Of a stretch of 14,694 nucleotides of DNA, positions 8,030-14,694 are shown piece after piece. A program made the position numbers and the translations under genes. A model generated the notes under the pieces. The model was not told the DNA's origin and did no database searches. It was given only the letters and a program-made list of their open reading frames with translations. The stretch covers positions 1 through 14,694 of the forward strand of contig CAAGFJ010000072.1 of the NCBI GenBank assembly GCA_900769115.1, read 5' to 3'. The stretch comes from Lachnospiraceae bacterium (GTDB lineage: Bacteria; Bacillota; Clostridia; Lachnospirales; Lachnospiraceae). Position 1 is the first letter of the stretch, and each line of letters opens with the position of its first letter.

Positions 8030-8965
8030 CTAGTATCCGAAATAAGCATCAATACCGGAGACAATGCCTTTTGCCAATTTCTTCTGGTAGGATTTCTTGT
8101 TAAGGAGACGATCTTCCGTGGGATTTGTCATAAAGCCAACTTCAATCAGAGTAACAGGCATGGAAGCCCAGTTGCTGCCGGACAGATCATTCCTTACAAA
8201 TAAGCCCCGGTTCTGTGCATTTGCTTCTTCGCACATATTGTTAAGAATACATTTGGAAAGCTTCTTGCATTTCCTGCTTAGTTTTCCGTTATATGGATTA
8301 GCGGAAGAAGGATAGAGAGCAGAAGCTCCACGTGCAGAGCCGGAAGCAGAGGCATCTACATGCAACCGGATGAAGATGTCGGCATCGGCATTATTGGCAA
8401 CCATGGCACGTTCCTTGCAGCTGATCGCATGTTTGGAGTCTTTGCGGGTAAGAATGACTTCATAGCCCTTTTTCTCTAAGAGAGTCTGTAGCCGTTTGGC
8501 AAGGGTCAGGGTAAATTGGTACTCATAAGTCCCACTTACTACGCCGCGGGTTCCGATTGCATCCTTTGATTTTCTGGTAGAGGCACCGGGACCGATAGGC
8601 TCCGTTCCGCCGGTCATCTTGGAGGAGTGACCGGGATCTAAGCAAATAAGCTTCTTTCCGATGACGCGCACTTTGGTAGCTGCAGAGATATCGCCGCTTT
8701 GTGCGATGACTTTTACAGAGCCGGTCTTTTTTGCAGTAAGCTGTCCATCTTCGGTAATTGTTGCAATTGTTTCGTCAGATACGGAATAGGTAACTGGGGA
8801 ATTGTCATCTGCAGCAGCCTGGAAAGAGAATGATCTTCCCACCTTGATCTTAGTCTTAGTCTGTGTAAAGGTAATCTTTGTTGCCTGCGCATGAACCCGC
8901 ATGCCAGGTATCCACAACAGGATTCCGATAAGCACGGTAATCCATAATACATATTGTTTTTTCAT
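8030..8965 (-). CDS. Secreted N-acetylmuramoyl-L-alanine amidase (Amidase_3) with Big_2-like domain
   Basis: This peptidoglycan hydrolase cleaves the bond between N-acetylmuramic acid and L-alanine of the stem peptide. The 311-residue product has a signal peptide (1-26, ending VHA), a bacterial Ig-like Big_2 domain (about 28-103, TYSVSDETIATITEDGQLTA), and an Amidase_3 catalytic domain (about 104-311). The zinc-binding residues expected for the family are visible: His113 in DPGHSS, Glu148 in GTYEYQFTL and His202 in RLHVDAS. The catalytic Glu275 is in LIEVGFMTN. AGGAGG just upstream supports the start. The gene is convergent to the transporter operon and divergent from the TetR regulator. Likely role is wall turnover or daughter-cell separation; the Ig-like domain probably holds it to the surface. 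Confidence 0.93.
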   Translation of the reverse strand: MKKQYVLWITVLIGILLWIPGMRVHAQATKITFTQTKTKIKVGRSFSFQAAADDNSPVTYSVSDETIATITEDGQLTAKKTGSVKVIAQSGDISAATKVRVIGKKLICLDPGHSSKMTGGTEPIGPGASTRKSKDAIGTRGVVSGTYEYQFTLTLAKRLQTLLEKKGYEVILTRKDSKHAISCKERAMVANNADADIFIRLHVDASASGSARGASALYPSSANPYNGKLSRKCKKLSKCILNNMCEEANAQNRGLFVRNDLSGSNWASMPVTLIEVGFMTNPTEDRLLNKKSYQKKLAKGIVSGIDAYFGY

Positions 8966-8998
8966 AACGTCCTCCTGATTTTTGAATGTACTAAGAAA

Positions 8999-9027
8999 AA
9001 TGTAGCATGTTTTGAGATATTACGCAA
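8999..9027 (-). promoter_or_regulatory. Probable promoter of the amidase gene
   Basis: On the minus strand TTGCGT (9022-9027) and TACATT (8999-9004) are separated by 17 bases, and TGC directly precedes the -10, giving an extended form. The leader to the start codon would be about 25-30 bases. Confidence 0.5.
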
Positions 9028-9088
9028 TAAGGCATTTGATCCGGAACGGACCTGATAGACAATGTGTATAAAATTATAGGAGTAAATG

Positions 9089-9118
9089 TTGATTTTTTAT
9101 AGTATAATGGGATATAAT
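9089..9118 (+). promoter_or_regulatory. Probable promoter of the tetR-family gene
   Basis: TTGATT (9089-9094) and TATAAT (9113-9118) are 18 bases apart. The -10 lies inside GATATAATATC (9111-9121), an almost perfect odd-centred palindrome that could be an autoregulatory operator. A second TATAAT at 9103-9108 has no good -35. Upstream, GATCCGGAACGGACC (9038-9052) is another imperfect palindrome between the two divergent promoters. Confidence 0.5.
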
Positions 9119-9154
9119 ATCGAGAAGTATCATATGAAATTATAGGAGTGACCA

Positions 9155-9808
9155 ATGAGTAAAACAGAAAATCAAAAAGTAAAAGAAAATGTAAGAGGAA
9201 AAAGAATATTAGATGTAGCATTTCAGATCTTTGTAGAGAAGAAGATCGAATCTGTCAGCATGGGTGAGATTGCACAGGCGGCAGGGATTGGAAGAGCGAC
9301 TCTGTTCCGTTGTTATTCAAACAAATTAGAGCTGGTGATCGCAGTCTGTACGGCGCAATGGAAGGCTTATTTTGATGAGCTGGACGCACAGCGTCCGTTG
9401 ACTGCAATCGGAGATATTCCGGCGATTGACCGGTTTACCTTTACCTTAGACAGTTATATTGACATGTATCAGCATCATAAAGAGTTATTGCAATATAACG
9501 ATAATTTTAATCATTATGTAACGCATGAGGGTGTGAAGCCGGAGCAGTTGGAAGCATTTCATGCGGCACTGCAATCGGCAAATACCAGATTTCATCTGAT
9601 GTATGAGAAGGCAAAGGAAGATAAGACATTCCGGACGGATATTCCGGAGGAGGAATTCTTCCGGGTAACGCTTCATCCGATGATGGCGGCCTGTGCGCAT
9701 TATGCAGGAGGTTTTATCTGGGGAGCGGAGGATGATAAGGATTATACGCCGGAACTGCTGCGGCAGAAAGATATGATATTGAATTATGTGAAGGTATCGG
9801 TGGAGTAG
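9155..9808 (+). CDS. TetR/AcrR-family transcriptional regulator
   Basis: This 217-residue DNA-binding protein has an N-terminal helix-turn-helix at about 33-56 (SVSMGEIAQAAGIGRATLFRCYSNK), the standard TetR pattern. The rest is an all-helical ligand-binding and dimerisation region with no recognisable ligand signature. It ends in several aromatic and acidic residues (GGFIWGAEDDKDY). ATAGGAG at 9142-9148 supports the start. Regulators of this family often repress a neighbouring efflux gene. The MATE exporter downstream is the obvious candidate, but it is separated by a terminator and has its own promoter; the divergent amidase is a second candidate target. The target is therefore inferred, not shown. 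Confidence 0.9.
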   Translation: MSKTENQKVKENVRGKRILDVAFQIFVEKKIESVSMGEIAQAAGIGRATLFRCYSNKLELVIAVCTAQWKAYFDELDAQRPLTAIGDIPAIDRFTFTLDSYIDMYQHHKELLQYNDNFNHYVTHEGVKPEQLEAFHAALQSANTRFHLMYEKAKEDKTFRTDIPEEEFFRVTLHPMMAACAHYAGGFIWGAEDDKDYTPELLRQKDMILNYVKVSVE

Positions 9809-9854
9809 AACGAGGAAGGGAAGTATAGATAACAAAATAAGGGTGTTGGCAAAG

Positions 9855-9896
9855 AAGGAGCTGTTGACGAGGAGATTCGCGGACAGCTCCTTTTCC
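9855..9896 (+). terminator. Terminator after the tetR-family gene
   Basis: AAGGAGCTGT (9855-9864) pairs perfectly with ACAGCTCCTT (9883-9892) over an 18-base loop, followed by TTCC. The T-run starts inside the stem, typical of intrinsic terminators. Confidence 0.75.
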
Positions 9897-9917
9897 TGCT
9901 CCGAGTGTAAATAAGGA

Positions 9918-9947
9918 TTGATTATTTGCCTGTAATTCGACTATAAT
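9918..9947 (+). promoter_or_regulatory. Promoter of the MATE exporter gene
   Basis: TTGATT (9918-9923) and TATAAT (9942-9947) are 18 bases apart. The leader to the start codon is unusually long (about 108 bases) and contains the 12-base perfect palindrome at 9972-9983 (AAATATATATTT), a possible operator. Confidence 0.6.
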
Positions 9948-10061
9948 ATAGGTCATGTTTAGAGGAGTCGGAAATATATATTTTTGACTGACAGGGGGAT
10001 GATAAAAAATAGTGAGAAAAGTGCGAAGCATTTTACGAACTTTAACAACAGGAGTAGAACG

Positions 10062-11408
10062 ATGAAAGATTTAACAAAAGGATATCCGGCAAAAGTAATA
10101 TTGATGTTTGCCATTCCGCTGATGTGCAGCAGCATTTTGCAGCAGTTATATAACATGGTAGACAGTAAGATCGTGAGCGCGTATGTGGGTACGGCGGCAT
10201 TTGCAGCGGTCGGTGCAACGAGTGTGGTGTCGAACACGCTGATCGGATTCATCAATGGTCTGACGCAGGGATTTGCGATATTAGTGGCAAACAGCTTTGG
10301 AGCAAAGGATGACAAGCGGATGCGCAATTCAGTGGCCGGTACACTGATCTTAACAACCGGGATCACCATTGTGCTGACGGTGGCGGGACTTATGCTGATC
10401 CGCCCGATTCTTGCAGTGTTGCACACACCGGATGATATTATGGAGAATGCAGTGTCTTATGTGCGGATCATTCTGGCAGGAATGGCATTTACGGCACTTT
10501 ATAATGTATTTGCAAACATATTGCGGGCGGTCGGAGACAGTAAGACCCCTCTTTATTGCCTGACCTTTGCGGTCATTTTAAATGTCGGTCTGGATCTTTT
10601 GTTTGTCGCAGTGTTTGACTGGGGAATCCGGGGTGCCGCTTATGCGACCATCGTAGCACAGGCAATCTCCGGTTTTCTCTGTATGGCATATGTTCTTGTC
10701 CGGTTCCGGAATCTGCTGCCGGAACGTTCAGAATGGAAGGTTTCCGGAGAAATGTATTCGGATCTGACAACGACCGGGCTTGCTATGGGATTGATGGGAT
10801 GTATCGTGAACATTGGAACGATCATTTTGCAAAGTGCGATCAATGGACTGGGAACTTCAATTGTTGCGGCACATACAGCAGCAAGGCGGCTGTTTGATAT
10901 TCTGATGATCTTAATCTATACAATAGGTCTTGCCATGACAACGTATGTCAGCCAGAATGCAGGTGCGGGACGGATTGACCGTATCCGGCAGGGTGTGTGG
11001 CATGCGCATATTGTATCGACAGCAATCAGCACATTGATGATCGTATTGTGTTATCTGATCGCACGTCCGGTGATCGAATGGCTGACCAGCAGTACGGATC
11101 CTGCCATTGTCGACCCGGCGGTGTTCTATCTGAAGTTTGGCGTGTGGTTCTTCTATGCGTTGGGACCATTATTTATACTACGATGTACGTTGCAGGGAAT
11201 GGGTTGCAAGATTATACCAATCTGTTCAAGTATTCTGGAAATGTTGGTTAAGATTGCATCCGCAGCAATTCTTGTACCGCACTTACAATATTTTGGAGTA
11301 GTTCTGACAGAGCCAGTCAGCTGGGTACTTATGACAACGCTTCTTGCGATTGGATATTTGTTGAATTCGCCGCAGAAGGTACTGGGGACAGTTGGGGATA
11401 ATGAATAA
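10062..11408 (+). CDS. MATE-family multidrug/cation antiporter
   Basis: This 448-residue membrane exporter is of normal length for the MATE (NorM/DinF-like) family, with about twelve hydrophobic segments in two halves. Family features visible near the N terminus include IPLMCSSILQQLYNMVDSKIVSAYVG, followed by FAAVGATSVVSNTLIGFINGLTQG, and, in the first half, ANILRAVGDSKTPL. Members expel drugs or metabolites in exchange for Na+ or H+. The start at 10062 is selected because AGGAG at 10050-10054 is correctly spaced and the protein then begins MKDLTKGYPAKVILMFAIP, like other members. An in-frame TTG at 9984 would add 26 unlikely residues. It is possibly controlled by the TetR-type regulator upstream. 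No clear terminator follows it. Confidence 0.92.
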   Translation: MKDLTKGYPAKVILMFAIPLMCSSILQQLYNMVDSKIVSAYVGTAAFAAVGATSVVSNTLIGFINGLTQGFAILVANSFGAKDDKRMRNSVAGTLILTTGITIVLTVAGLMLIRPILAVLHTPDDIMENAVSYVRIILAGMAFTALYNVFANILRAVGDSKTPLYCLTFAVILNVGLDLLFVAVFDWGIRGAAYATIVAQAISGFLCMAYVLVRFRNLLPERSEWKVSGEMYSDLTTTGLAMGLMGCIVNIGTIILQSAINGLGTSIVAAHTAARRLFDILMILIYTIGLAMTTYVSQNAGAGRIDRIRQGVWHAHIVSTAISTLMIVLCYLIARPVIEWLTSSTDPAIVDPAVFYLKFGVWFFYALGPLFILRCTLQGMGCKIIPICSSILEMLVKIASAAILVPHLQYFGVVLTEPVSWVLMTTLLAIGYLLNSPQKVLGTVGDNE

Positions 11409-11486
11409 GATGGCAGGCAGGTGTTCTGGCAGGAAAAGACGCGAATGATCTTTACTCCGTATGTTCATACTTATTTAATAAATATG

Positions 11487-11495
11487 TGATATGAT
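11487..11495 (+). promoter_or_regulatory. Possible extended -10 promoter of the alarmone synthetase gene
   Basis: TGATATGAT combines TG, one base and TATGAT (11490-11495). No convincing -35 is seen at the right distance. The transcript would begin near 11502, upstream of the hairpin that covers the start codon. Confidence 0.35.
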
Positions 11496-11534
11496 GCAAG
11501 GGTCAATAGCAGATAGCAATGTAGCAATCCGTGG

Positions 11535-11562
11535 CATCATTTACCAGCAGGAGTAAATGATG
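11535..11562 (+). promoter_or_regulatory. Hairpin enclosing the ribosome site and start codon of the alarmone synthetase
   Basis: CATCATTTAC (11535-11544) is the exact reverse complement of GTAAATGATG (11553-11562), with the eight-base loop CAGCAGGA between them. The GGAG ribosome site spans loop and stem, and both candidate ATG codons (11557 and 11560) lie in the stem. In the mRNA this would limit translation unless opened. What opens it is unknown. Confidence 0.6.
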
Positions 11563-12363
11563 GAACGAGGTCATGAGTCAAGTAAAGTGATATACGAAGA
11601 GGTGAAAAACGTGTTGATACAAGATAATATACAGCTTCCGAGTTTGCGGGAGAAAGAAGATGACGTGCCGGTCATTACCGGGGATATTATGGAAGAATTG
11701 AAGATCCTGATGCAGCATTCGCAGGCATTTCAGGAGATGCAGATGATGTACGCATGTGCGATACGGGAAGTGCGGACAAAGGCAGAGGTACTGAATGACG
11801 AGATGTCCGTGCGGTATCACAGGAATCCGATCAGCAGCATTTCATCGAGGGTGAAGAAGCCGGAGAGTATTGCGCAGAAGTTGGTGAAGAAGGGGCTTCC
11901 ATTTACGGTAGAGGCAATTATGACGAATCTGTCGGATGTGGCAGGTGTGCGTATTATTTGTGAATTTATTGATGATATCTATACCATTGCAGCAATGCTT
12001 GCGATGCAGGATGACTTGAAGCTGATTAAGATCAAGGATTATATTAAGTATCCAAAGCCGAATGGTTACCGGAGTTATCATATGATCGTGGAGATTCCGG
12101 TATTCTTTTCCAAAGGTAAGACGCCGATGCGGGTTGAGATTCAGATCCGGACGATCGCAATGGATTTCTGGGCAAGCTTAGATCATGAGCTGAAGTATAA
12201 GAAGAATATTGCCCCGGAAGACGAAGAGGTGATCGCACAGGAATTGTTGTCATGTGCAGACCGGATTGCGGAGACGGACACGATCATGCAGCAGATCCGT
12301 ATGAAGTTAGATTCTGTACAGGAAGATAAAGCCAAAGCGGAGATAGTGATTCAGGACCAGTAG
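11557..12363 (+). CDS. Small alarmone synthetase, RelQ/YjbM-like GTP pyrophosphokinase
   Basis: This 268-residue cytoplasmic enzyme is expected to transfer pyrophosphate from ATP to GDP or GTP to make (p)ppGpp. The RelA/SpoT synthetase fold is clear: SSRVKKPESIAQKL (about 96-109), LSDVAGVRIIC (about 125-135), DYIKYPKPNGYRSYH (about 161-175) and VEIQIRTIAMDFWASLDHELKYK (about 193-215). There is no HD hydrolase, TGS or ACT domain, so it is a stand-alone synthetase. It is longer than B. subtilis YjbM (about 211), with an N-terminal extension of about 45 residues of unknown role. Two adjacent ATG codons are possible; the second (11560) has better spacing to GGAG. The gene is followed closely by a HAD phosphatase and both may be cotranscribed. 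Confidence 0.9.
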   Translation: MMERGHESSKVIYEEVKNVLIQDNIQLPSLREKEDDVPVITGDIMEELKILMQHSQAFQEMQMMYACAIREVRTKAEVLNDEMSVRYHRNPISSISSRVKKPESIAQKLVKKGLPFTVEAIMTNLSDVAGVRIICEFIDDIYTIAAMLAMQDDLKLIKIKDYIKYPKPNGYRSYHMIVEIPVFFSKGKTPMRVEIQIRTIAMDFWASLDHELKYKKNIAPEDEEVIAQELLSCADRIAETDTIMQQIRMKLDSVQEDKAKAEIVIQDQ

Positions 12364-12489
12364 ATAGTTGTTATGAATGAGAAGAAGGCAATCTGCATAC
12401 GATATTTGGTGTATGGTAACTGACATATGGATGGTAAGCAGATAGGGATGCATAAGAATATAGATGGAGAATCACGGAAAGGACAGGAG

Positions 12490-13125
12490 ATGGAGAAGTC
12501 AGGCATAATATTTGATATGGACGGAACACTTTGGGATTCTGCCAAGGCAGTAGCTGAGAGCTGGACGGAAGTTGTGGCAAGAGAATATACCCCGGAGCGT
12601 GTGATAACAGAGGATGAGATCAAGCGTGTTATGGGGCTCACAATGGATAAGCTGGCAGCACAGATCTTTCCAGAGCTGCCGGAGGAGCGCCGGCTGCAGT
12701 TATTGGATGTTTGTGGCAGGGAAGAGAATGAATACTTAAGAACCCATGGTGCAATTGTATATCCAAAAGTTGAGGAAACCTTTCAGAAATTAAGAGAGAA
12801 GTATCATTTGTACATTGTAAGTAATTGTCAGTCCGGTTATATTGAGGCATTTTTAGAATATTATGGATATGGCAAATATATCGAAGATATCGAGTGTTAC
12901 GGCAATAACGGACTGGTAAAAGGAGATAATATCCGTAAGGTAGTGGAACGGAATCATCTGACAAAAGCAGTCTATGTTGGAGATATCCAGGGCGATTATG
13001 ATGCAAGTATGCAGGCAGGAGTGGAATTCATTCATGCCGGATACGGATTTGGAACAGTGGATGCGAATGTGCCGGAGATTACAGCTTTTGAAGAATTGCC
13101 GAAAGTGGTGGAATCGGTACTGTAG
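12490..13125 (+). CDS. HAD-superfamily phosphatase, phosphoglycolate-phosphatase/PGMB-like
   Basis: This 211-residue cytosolic hydrolase has all four HAD motifs: FDMDGTLWDS near the N terminus (nucleophile and acid/base Asp pair), IVSN (motif II), Lys in GLVKGDN (motif III) and VGDIQGDYDA (motif IV). The helical cap lies between motifs I and II (about residues 18-90). The open frame extends upstream to 12427, but that adds 21 residues without family character. AAAGGA at 12478-12483 is correctly placed for the ATG at 12490, which puts the nucleophile motif near the N terminus as usual. The substrate cannot be told from sequence. It follows the alarmone synthetase with about 126 bases between; no separate promoter or terminator is seen there. 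Confidence 0.88.
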   Translation: MEKSGIIFDMDGTLWDSAKAVAESWTEVVAREYTPERVITEDEIKRVMGLTMDKLAAQIFPELPEERRLQLLDVCGREENEYLRTHGAIVYPKVEETFQKLREKYHLYIVSNCQSGYIEAFLEYYGYGKYIEDIECYGNNGLVKGDNIRKVVERNHLTKAVYVGDIQGDYDASMQAGVEFIHAGYGFGTVDANVPEITAFEELPKVVESVL

Positions 13126-13161
13126 AAGCAGGGATAACGTCGTTAGATACTTAAATACTTT

Positions 13162-13269
13162 TGATATAATCAGGATTCTTTTGAAGGATTTTATGAAATA
13201 AACGAATACCCGCAAATTGAGGAGAGAAACACATTGGCATACCCGCAATTTGCGGGTGTTGTTCTTTTT
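13162..13269 (+). ncRNA. Possible small RNA: orphan promoter followed by a terminator, no protein
   Basis: TGATATAAT at 13162-13170 is an extended -10 (a weak TTAGAT -35 lies 16 bases upstream). The next 95 bases contain no open frame beyond a three-codon ATGAAATAA and end in a strong terminator at about 13269. The serine dehydratase gene downstream has its own promoter, so a separate short transcript of about 90-95 bases is plausible. The alternative is that this promoter gives a leader for sdaAB with attenuation. Function unknown. Confidence 0.35.
13205..13269 (+). terminator. Three-strand terminator/attenuator-like structure
   Basis: AATACCCGCAAATTG (13205-13219) pairs with CAATTTGCGGGTGTT (13246-13260), 15 bp with one G-T pair. 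A second copy of ACCCGCAA (13241-13248) can instead pair locally with TTGCGGGT (13250-13257). Both forms use the same 3' strand, followed by an interrupted T-run ending at 13269. It terminates transcription from the HAD gene side and could switch between two folds. Confidence 0.65.
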
Positions 13270-13402
13270 GTAAGACATGAAAGCCATAACATAATTTATG
13301 AAAAGACATCTTTTACAGATCAATGAAAGGAAAATCGTTCTATTGCATTAAGAAAAGAAAGAAAAATGCAGCAAAAAAGCAATACAAACAGGTTTTTCAC
13401 AT

Positions 13403-13431
13403 TTGAAAAGTAAGCCAAACTTCTATATAGT
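13403..13431 (+). promoter_or_regulatory. Promoter of sdaAB
   Basis: TTGAAA (13403-13408) and TATAGT (13426-13431) are 17 bases apart, close to the sigma-A consensus. Transcription would begin near 13438, about 30 bases before the start codon. The preceding 13270-13402 is A-rich and I see no gene in it. Confidence 0.6.
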
Positions 13432-13466
13432 AGGTCTAAACAATTCGGACGAAAGAGGGATTGCGT

Positions 13467-14150
13467 ATGAATATTATGGATATAATCGGTCCGGTCATGG
13501 TAGGACCATCGAGTTCCCATACGGCGGGGGCGGTTAAGATCGGGCAGGTAGCGCGTAAGCTGTTAGGGGAACCGGTTCGCAAAGCAGATATTTATCTGCA
13601 TGGTTCTTTTTTAGCCACCGGAAAGGGACATGGTACGGACAAGGCATTGATTGCGGGGCTGCTTGGCATGGCGGTGGATGACAAACGGATTCCGGACAGC
13701 TTTGAACTTGCCAAGTCAAAGGGGATGCATTTTCAGTTTGAGGGAATTGAACTCATCGATGCACACCCGAATACCGTGAAGATGAATTTAGAAGGGCAGT
13801 CCGGACGAAAGTTAGAGATCATAGCCAGTTCTATTGGCGGCGGTCAGATCCGAATCTGTGAGATTGACGGACTGACGGCGAATTTTACCGGTGATTTTCC
13901 AACTTTGATCGTGCATAATCTTGATCAGCCGGGACATGTTACAGAAGTGACGTCCATGCTGGCTCATAAGTCAGTGAACATTGCAACGATGCAGTTATAT
14001 CGTGATTCCCGCGGTGGCAATGCAGTTATGGTCATCGAATGTGATCAGGAGATTCCGGCAGATTCCATCCGTTGGCTGGAACACCTCGAGGGAATCGTGA
14101 AGGTCACTTATCTAAGTCTCGAAGACGGACTGACCAGTGACAAAGTCTGA
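13467..14150 (+). CDS. sdaAB: L-serine dehydratase, iron-sulfur-dependent, beta subunit
   Basis: With its alpha subunit this 227-residue protein deaminates L-serine to pyruvate and ammonia. Residues 13-22 (GPSSSHTAGA) and the HGSFLATGKGHGTDKA segment at 45-60 are signatures of the beta chain, and residues about 146-217 form an ACT domain (TLIVHNLDQPGHVTEVTSMLAHKSVNIATM-type pattern), a small-molecule sensing fold. The start at 13467 follows AAAGAGGG at 13452-13459 with good spacing; an upstream in-frame TTG at 13461 is less likely. The alpha subunit, which carries the 4Fe-4S cluster and normally follows directly, is not in the next 544 bases. Repeat elements lie there instead. Confidence 0.93.
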   Translation: MNIMDIIGPVMVGPSSSHTAGAVKIGQVARKLLGEPVRKADIYLHGSFLATGKGHGTDKALIAGLLGMAVDDKRIPDSFELAKSKGMHFQFEGIELIDAHPNTVKMNLEGQSGRKLEIIASSIGGGQIRICEIDGLTANFTGDFPTLIVHNLDQPGHVTEVTSMLAHKSVNIATMQLYRDSRGGNAVMVIECDQEIPADSIRWLEHLEGIVKVTYLSLEDGLTSDKV

Positions 14151-14160
14151 CGCACTTCTA

Positions 14161-14490
14161 CAGCGTAAGTCGAGTGGGTGCGAAACATTCAGGATATGAG
14201 ATCGGTTGGTTGGGATATAACATATCAACGCAGGCACGCTCGCGCTACTCATCACTCGCAGCGGATACTAAGAATGTGCCATTCAAGTTTACACAATGTC
14301 TTTCAAAAAGTCTGCACCTTGTTCGGCTAACGTTCCTAATGCTGTCGCAAGGTGCAAGGCATTTTCTCAAGACATATAACATATCATGTGGCACATTCAA
14401 GTACCGGCGGTTCTGAAGTACCTGCTTATGATAGATGTTATATCCTTGCAACCGATGTTTACTGTAATGCGTTTCGCACTGGTCGACATT
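14161..14490. repeat. Long imperfect palindrome, element 2, inverted relative to element 1
   Basis: The arms are complementary around about 14332. Paired blocks: GTCGA 14169-14173 with 14483-14487; GTGCGAAAC 14178-14186 with 14471-14479; ATCGGTTG 14201-14208 with 14449-14456; GGATATAACAT 14213-14223 with 14435-14445; GCAGG 14230-14234 with 14421-14425; GAATGTGCC 14272-14280 with 14390-14398; TGTCTT 14298-14303 with 14369-14374; GCACCTTG 14314-14321 with 14348-14355. Side hairpins again lie next to the GCAGG block: 14237-14263 and about 14409-14422. Read on the minus strand it shares AAGCAGGTAC and a 15-of-18 match to element 1 at 286-303. It begins 10 bases after the sdaAB stop. No coding sequence is supported. 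Confidence 0.8.
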
Positions 14491-14521
14491 ACATACGTTA
14501 GAACCATCTAAACAATGGGAT

Positions 14522-14559
14522 TTTCGCACTGTTTCAGAGTTCCACTGATGTGTGCGAAA
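14522..14559. repeat. Small hairpin reusing the TTTCGCAC box
   Basis: TTTCGCAC (14522-14529) pairs with GTGCGAAA (14552-14559). The same eight bases form the outer pair of element 2 (14178-14185 and 14472-14479), so the window end has four copies of this box, two in each orientation. Confidence 0.55.
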
Positions 14560-14620
14560 GCGTAAATCTGACGACAGTATATTCTGTCAACCACGGCGTT
14601 GGAAAGAAAAATTTGGATTT

Positions 14621-14694
14621 GCGCATGCTTGTTAAAACAGATTCCGGCGAAGAAGGCTGTCATGAATGAGTGCAGGTACGTGGAGCACGCCAGC
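14621..14694 (+). repeat. Left part of a third repeat element, homologous to element 1, cut by the window end
   Basis: Bases 14621-14694 align with 60-135 of element 1 in the same orientation with a net two-base gap: GCGCATG, CCGGC, TGTCATG and then a 23-base exact match (14672-14694 against 113-135) running to the last base. Spacing from TGTCATG to the exact block is seven bases in both. The right arm must lie outside. The stretch 14560-14620 before it contains a small GACAG/CTGTC hairpin and no gene. Confidence 0.75.

Noticed and set aside
9086..9145. A 19-codon leader-like ORF before the tetR gene, with the ribosome-site sequence AAATTATAGGAGT duplicated at 9071-9083 and 9137-9149
   Set aside because: The best promoter (-10 at 9113-9118) starts transcription after its ATG, so it would not be in the mRNA; the duplication may be chance in A/T-rich DNA.
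11409..11534. Terminator after the MATE gene
   Set aside because: No stem with T-run could be found; GGCAGG copies are direct repeats, not inverted.
14174..14529. Open frames of 80 codons (+) and 94 codons (-) in element 2
   Set aside because: No ribosome site, no recognisable protein features, and they are fully inside the palindrome.
14161..14694. Group II intron, CRISPR array or integron attC array
   Set aside because: No domain V-like hairpin or reverse transcriptase was seen, no regular short repeats with spacers, and each element is far longer than usual attC sites. No integrase is present.

Overview
The window looks like chromosomal DNA of a gut-type Clostridia, most likely Lachnospiraceae (Roseburia/Agathobacter/Lachnospira-like). 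This is inferred from moderate-to-low GC, strong AGGAGG ribosome sites, TGn-extended -10 promoters, lipoprotein-anchored sugar-binding proteins, and the gene families present. No rRNA, tRNA, transposase, phage or CRISPR gene is visible, so the taxon call rests on style and family content only.

Layout. (1) 1-505 holds no gene. It contains a long imperfect palindrome (27-373) followed by a promoter. (2) 506-7954 is a five-gene + strand operon: a large lipoprotein solute-binding protein with an extra N-terminal sensor-like region and an acidic linker, two CUT1-type permeases, a HlyD/MacA-type adaptor with a long coiled coil, and a two-TM protein with a MacB-like extracellular core and an acidic cytoplasmic tail. 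No ATPase is encoded. (3) A bidirectional terminator separates this from a convergent cell-wall amidase (8030-8965, - strand). (4) A divergent TetR regulator (9155-9808) is followed by a terminator and then a MATE exporter with its own promoter (10062-11408). (5) A small alarmone (ppGpp) synthetase whose start codon sits in a hairpin (11557-12363) is followed by a HAD phosphatase (12490-13125). (6) 13126-13466 has no protein gene but carries an orphan promoter and a three-strand terminator (possible small RNA), then the promoter of the L-serine dehydratase beta subunit (13467-14150). (7) 14151-14694 has no gene. It holds a second long imperfect palindrome (14161-14490), a small hairpin, and the start of a third element homologous to the first.

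The most unusual material is the non-coding repeat family at both ends. Elements of about 330-350 bp fold into a long hairpin with two side stem-loops at the same internal position. The two complete copies differ widely in sequence but keep the fold and a few short boxes, in opposite orientations. The third copy shares a 23-base exact match with the first and is cut by the window end. I do not recognise this family. It could be a large structured RNA, a non-autonomous mobile element, or a cruciform DNA site. The second point of interest is the operon in which a sugar importer and an efflux-type adaptor/core pair are combined.
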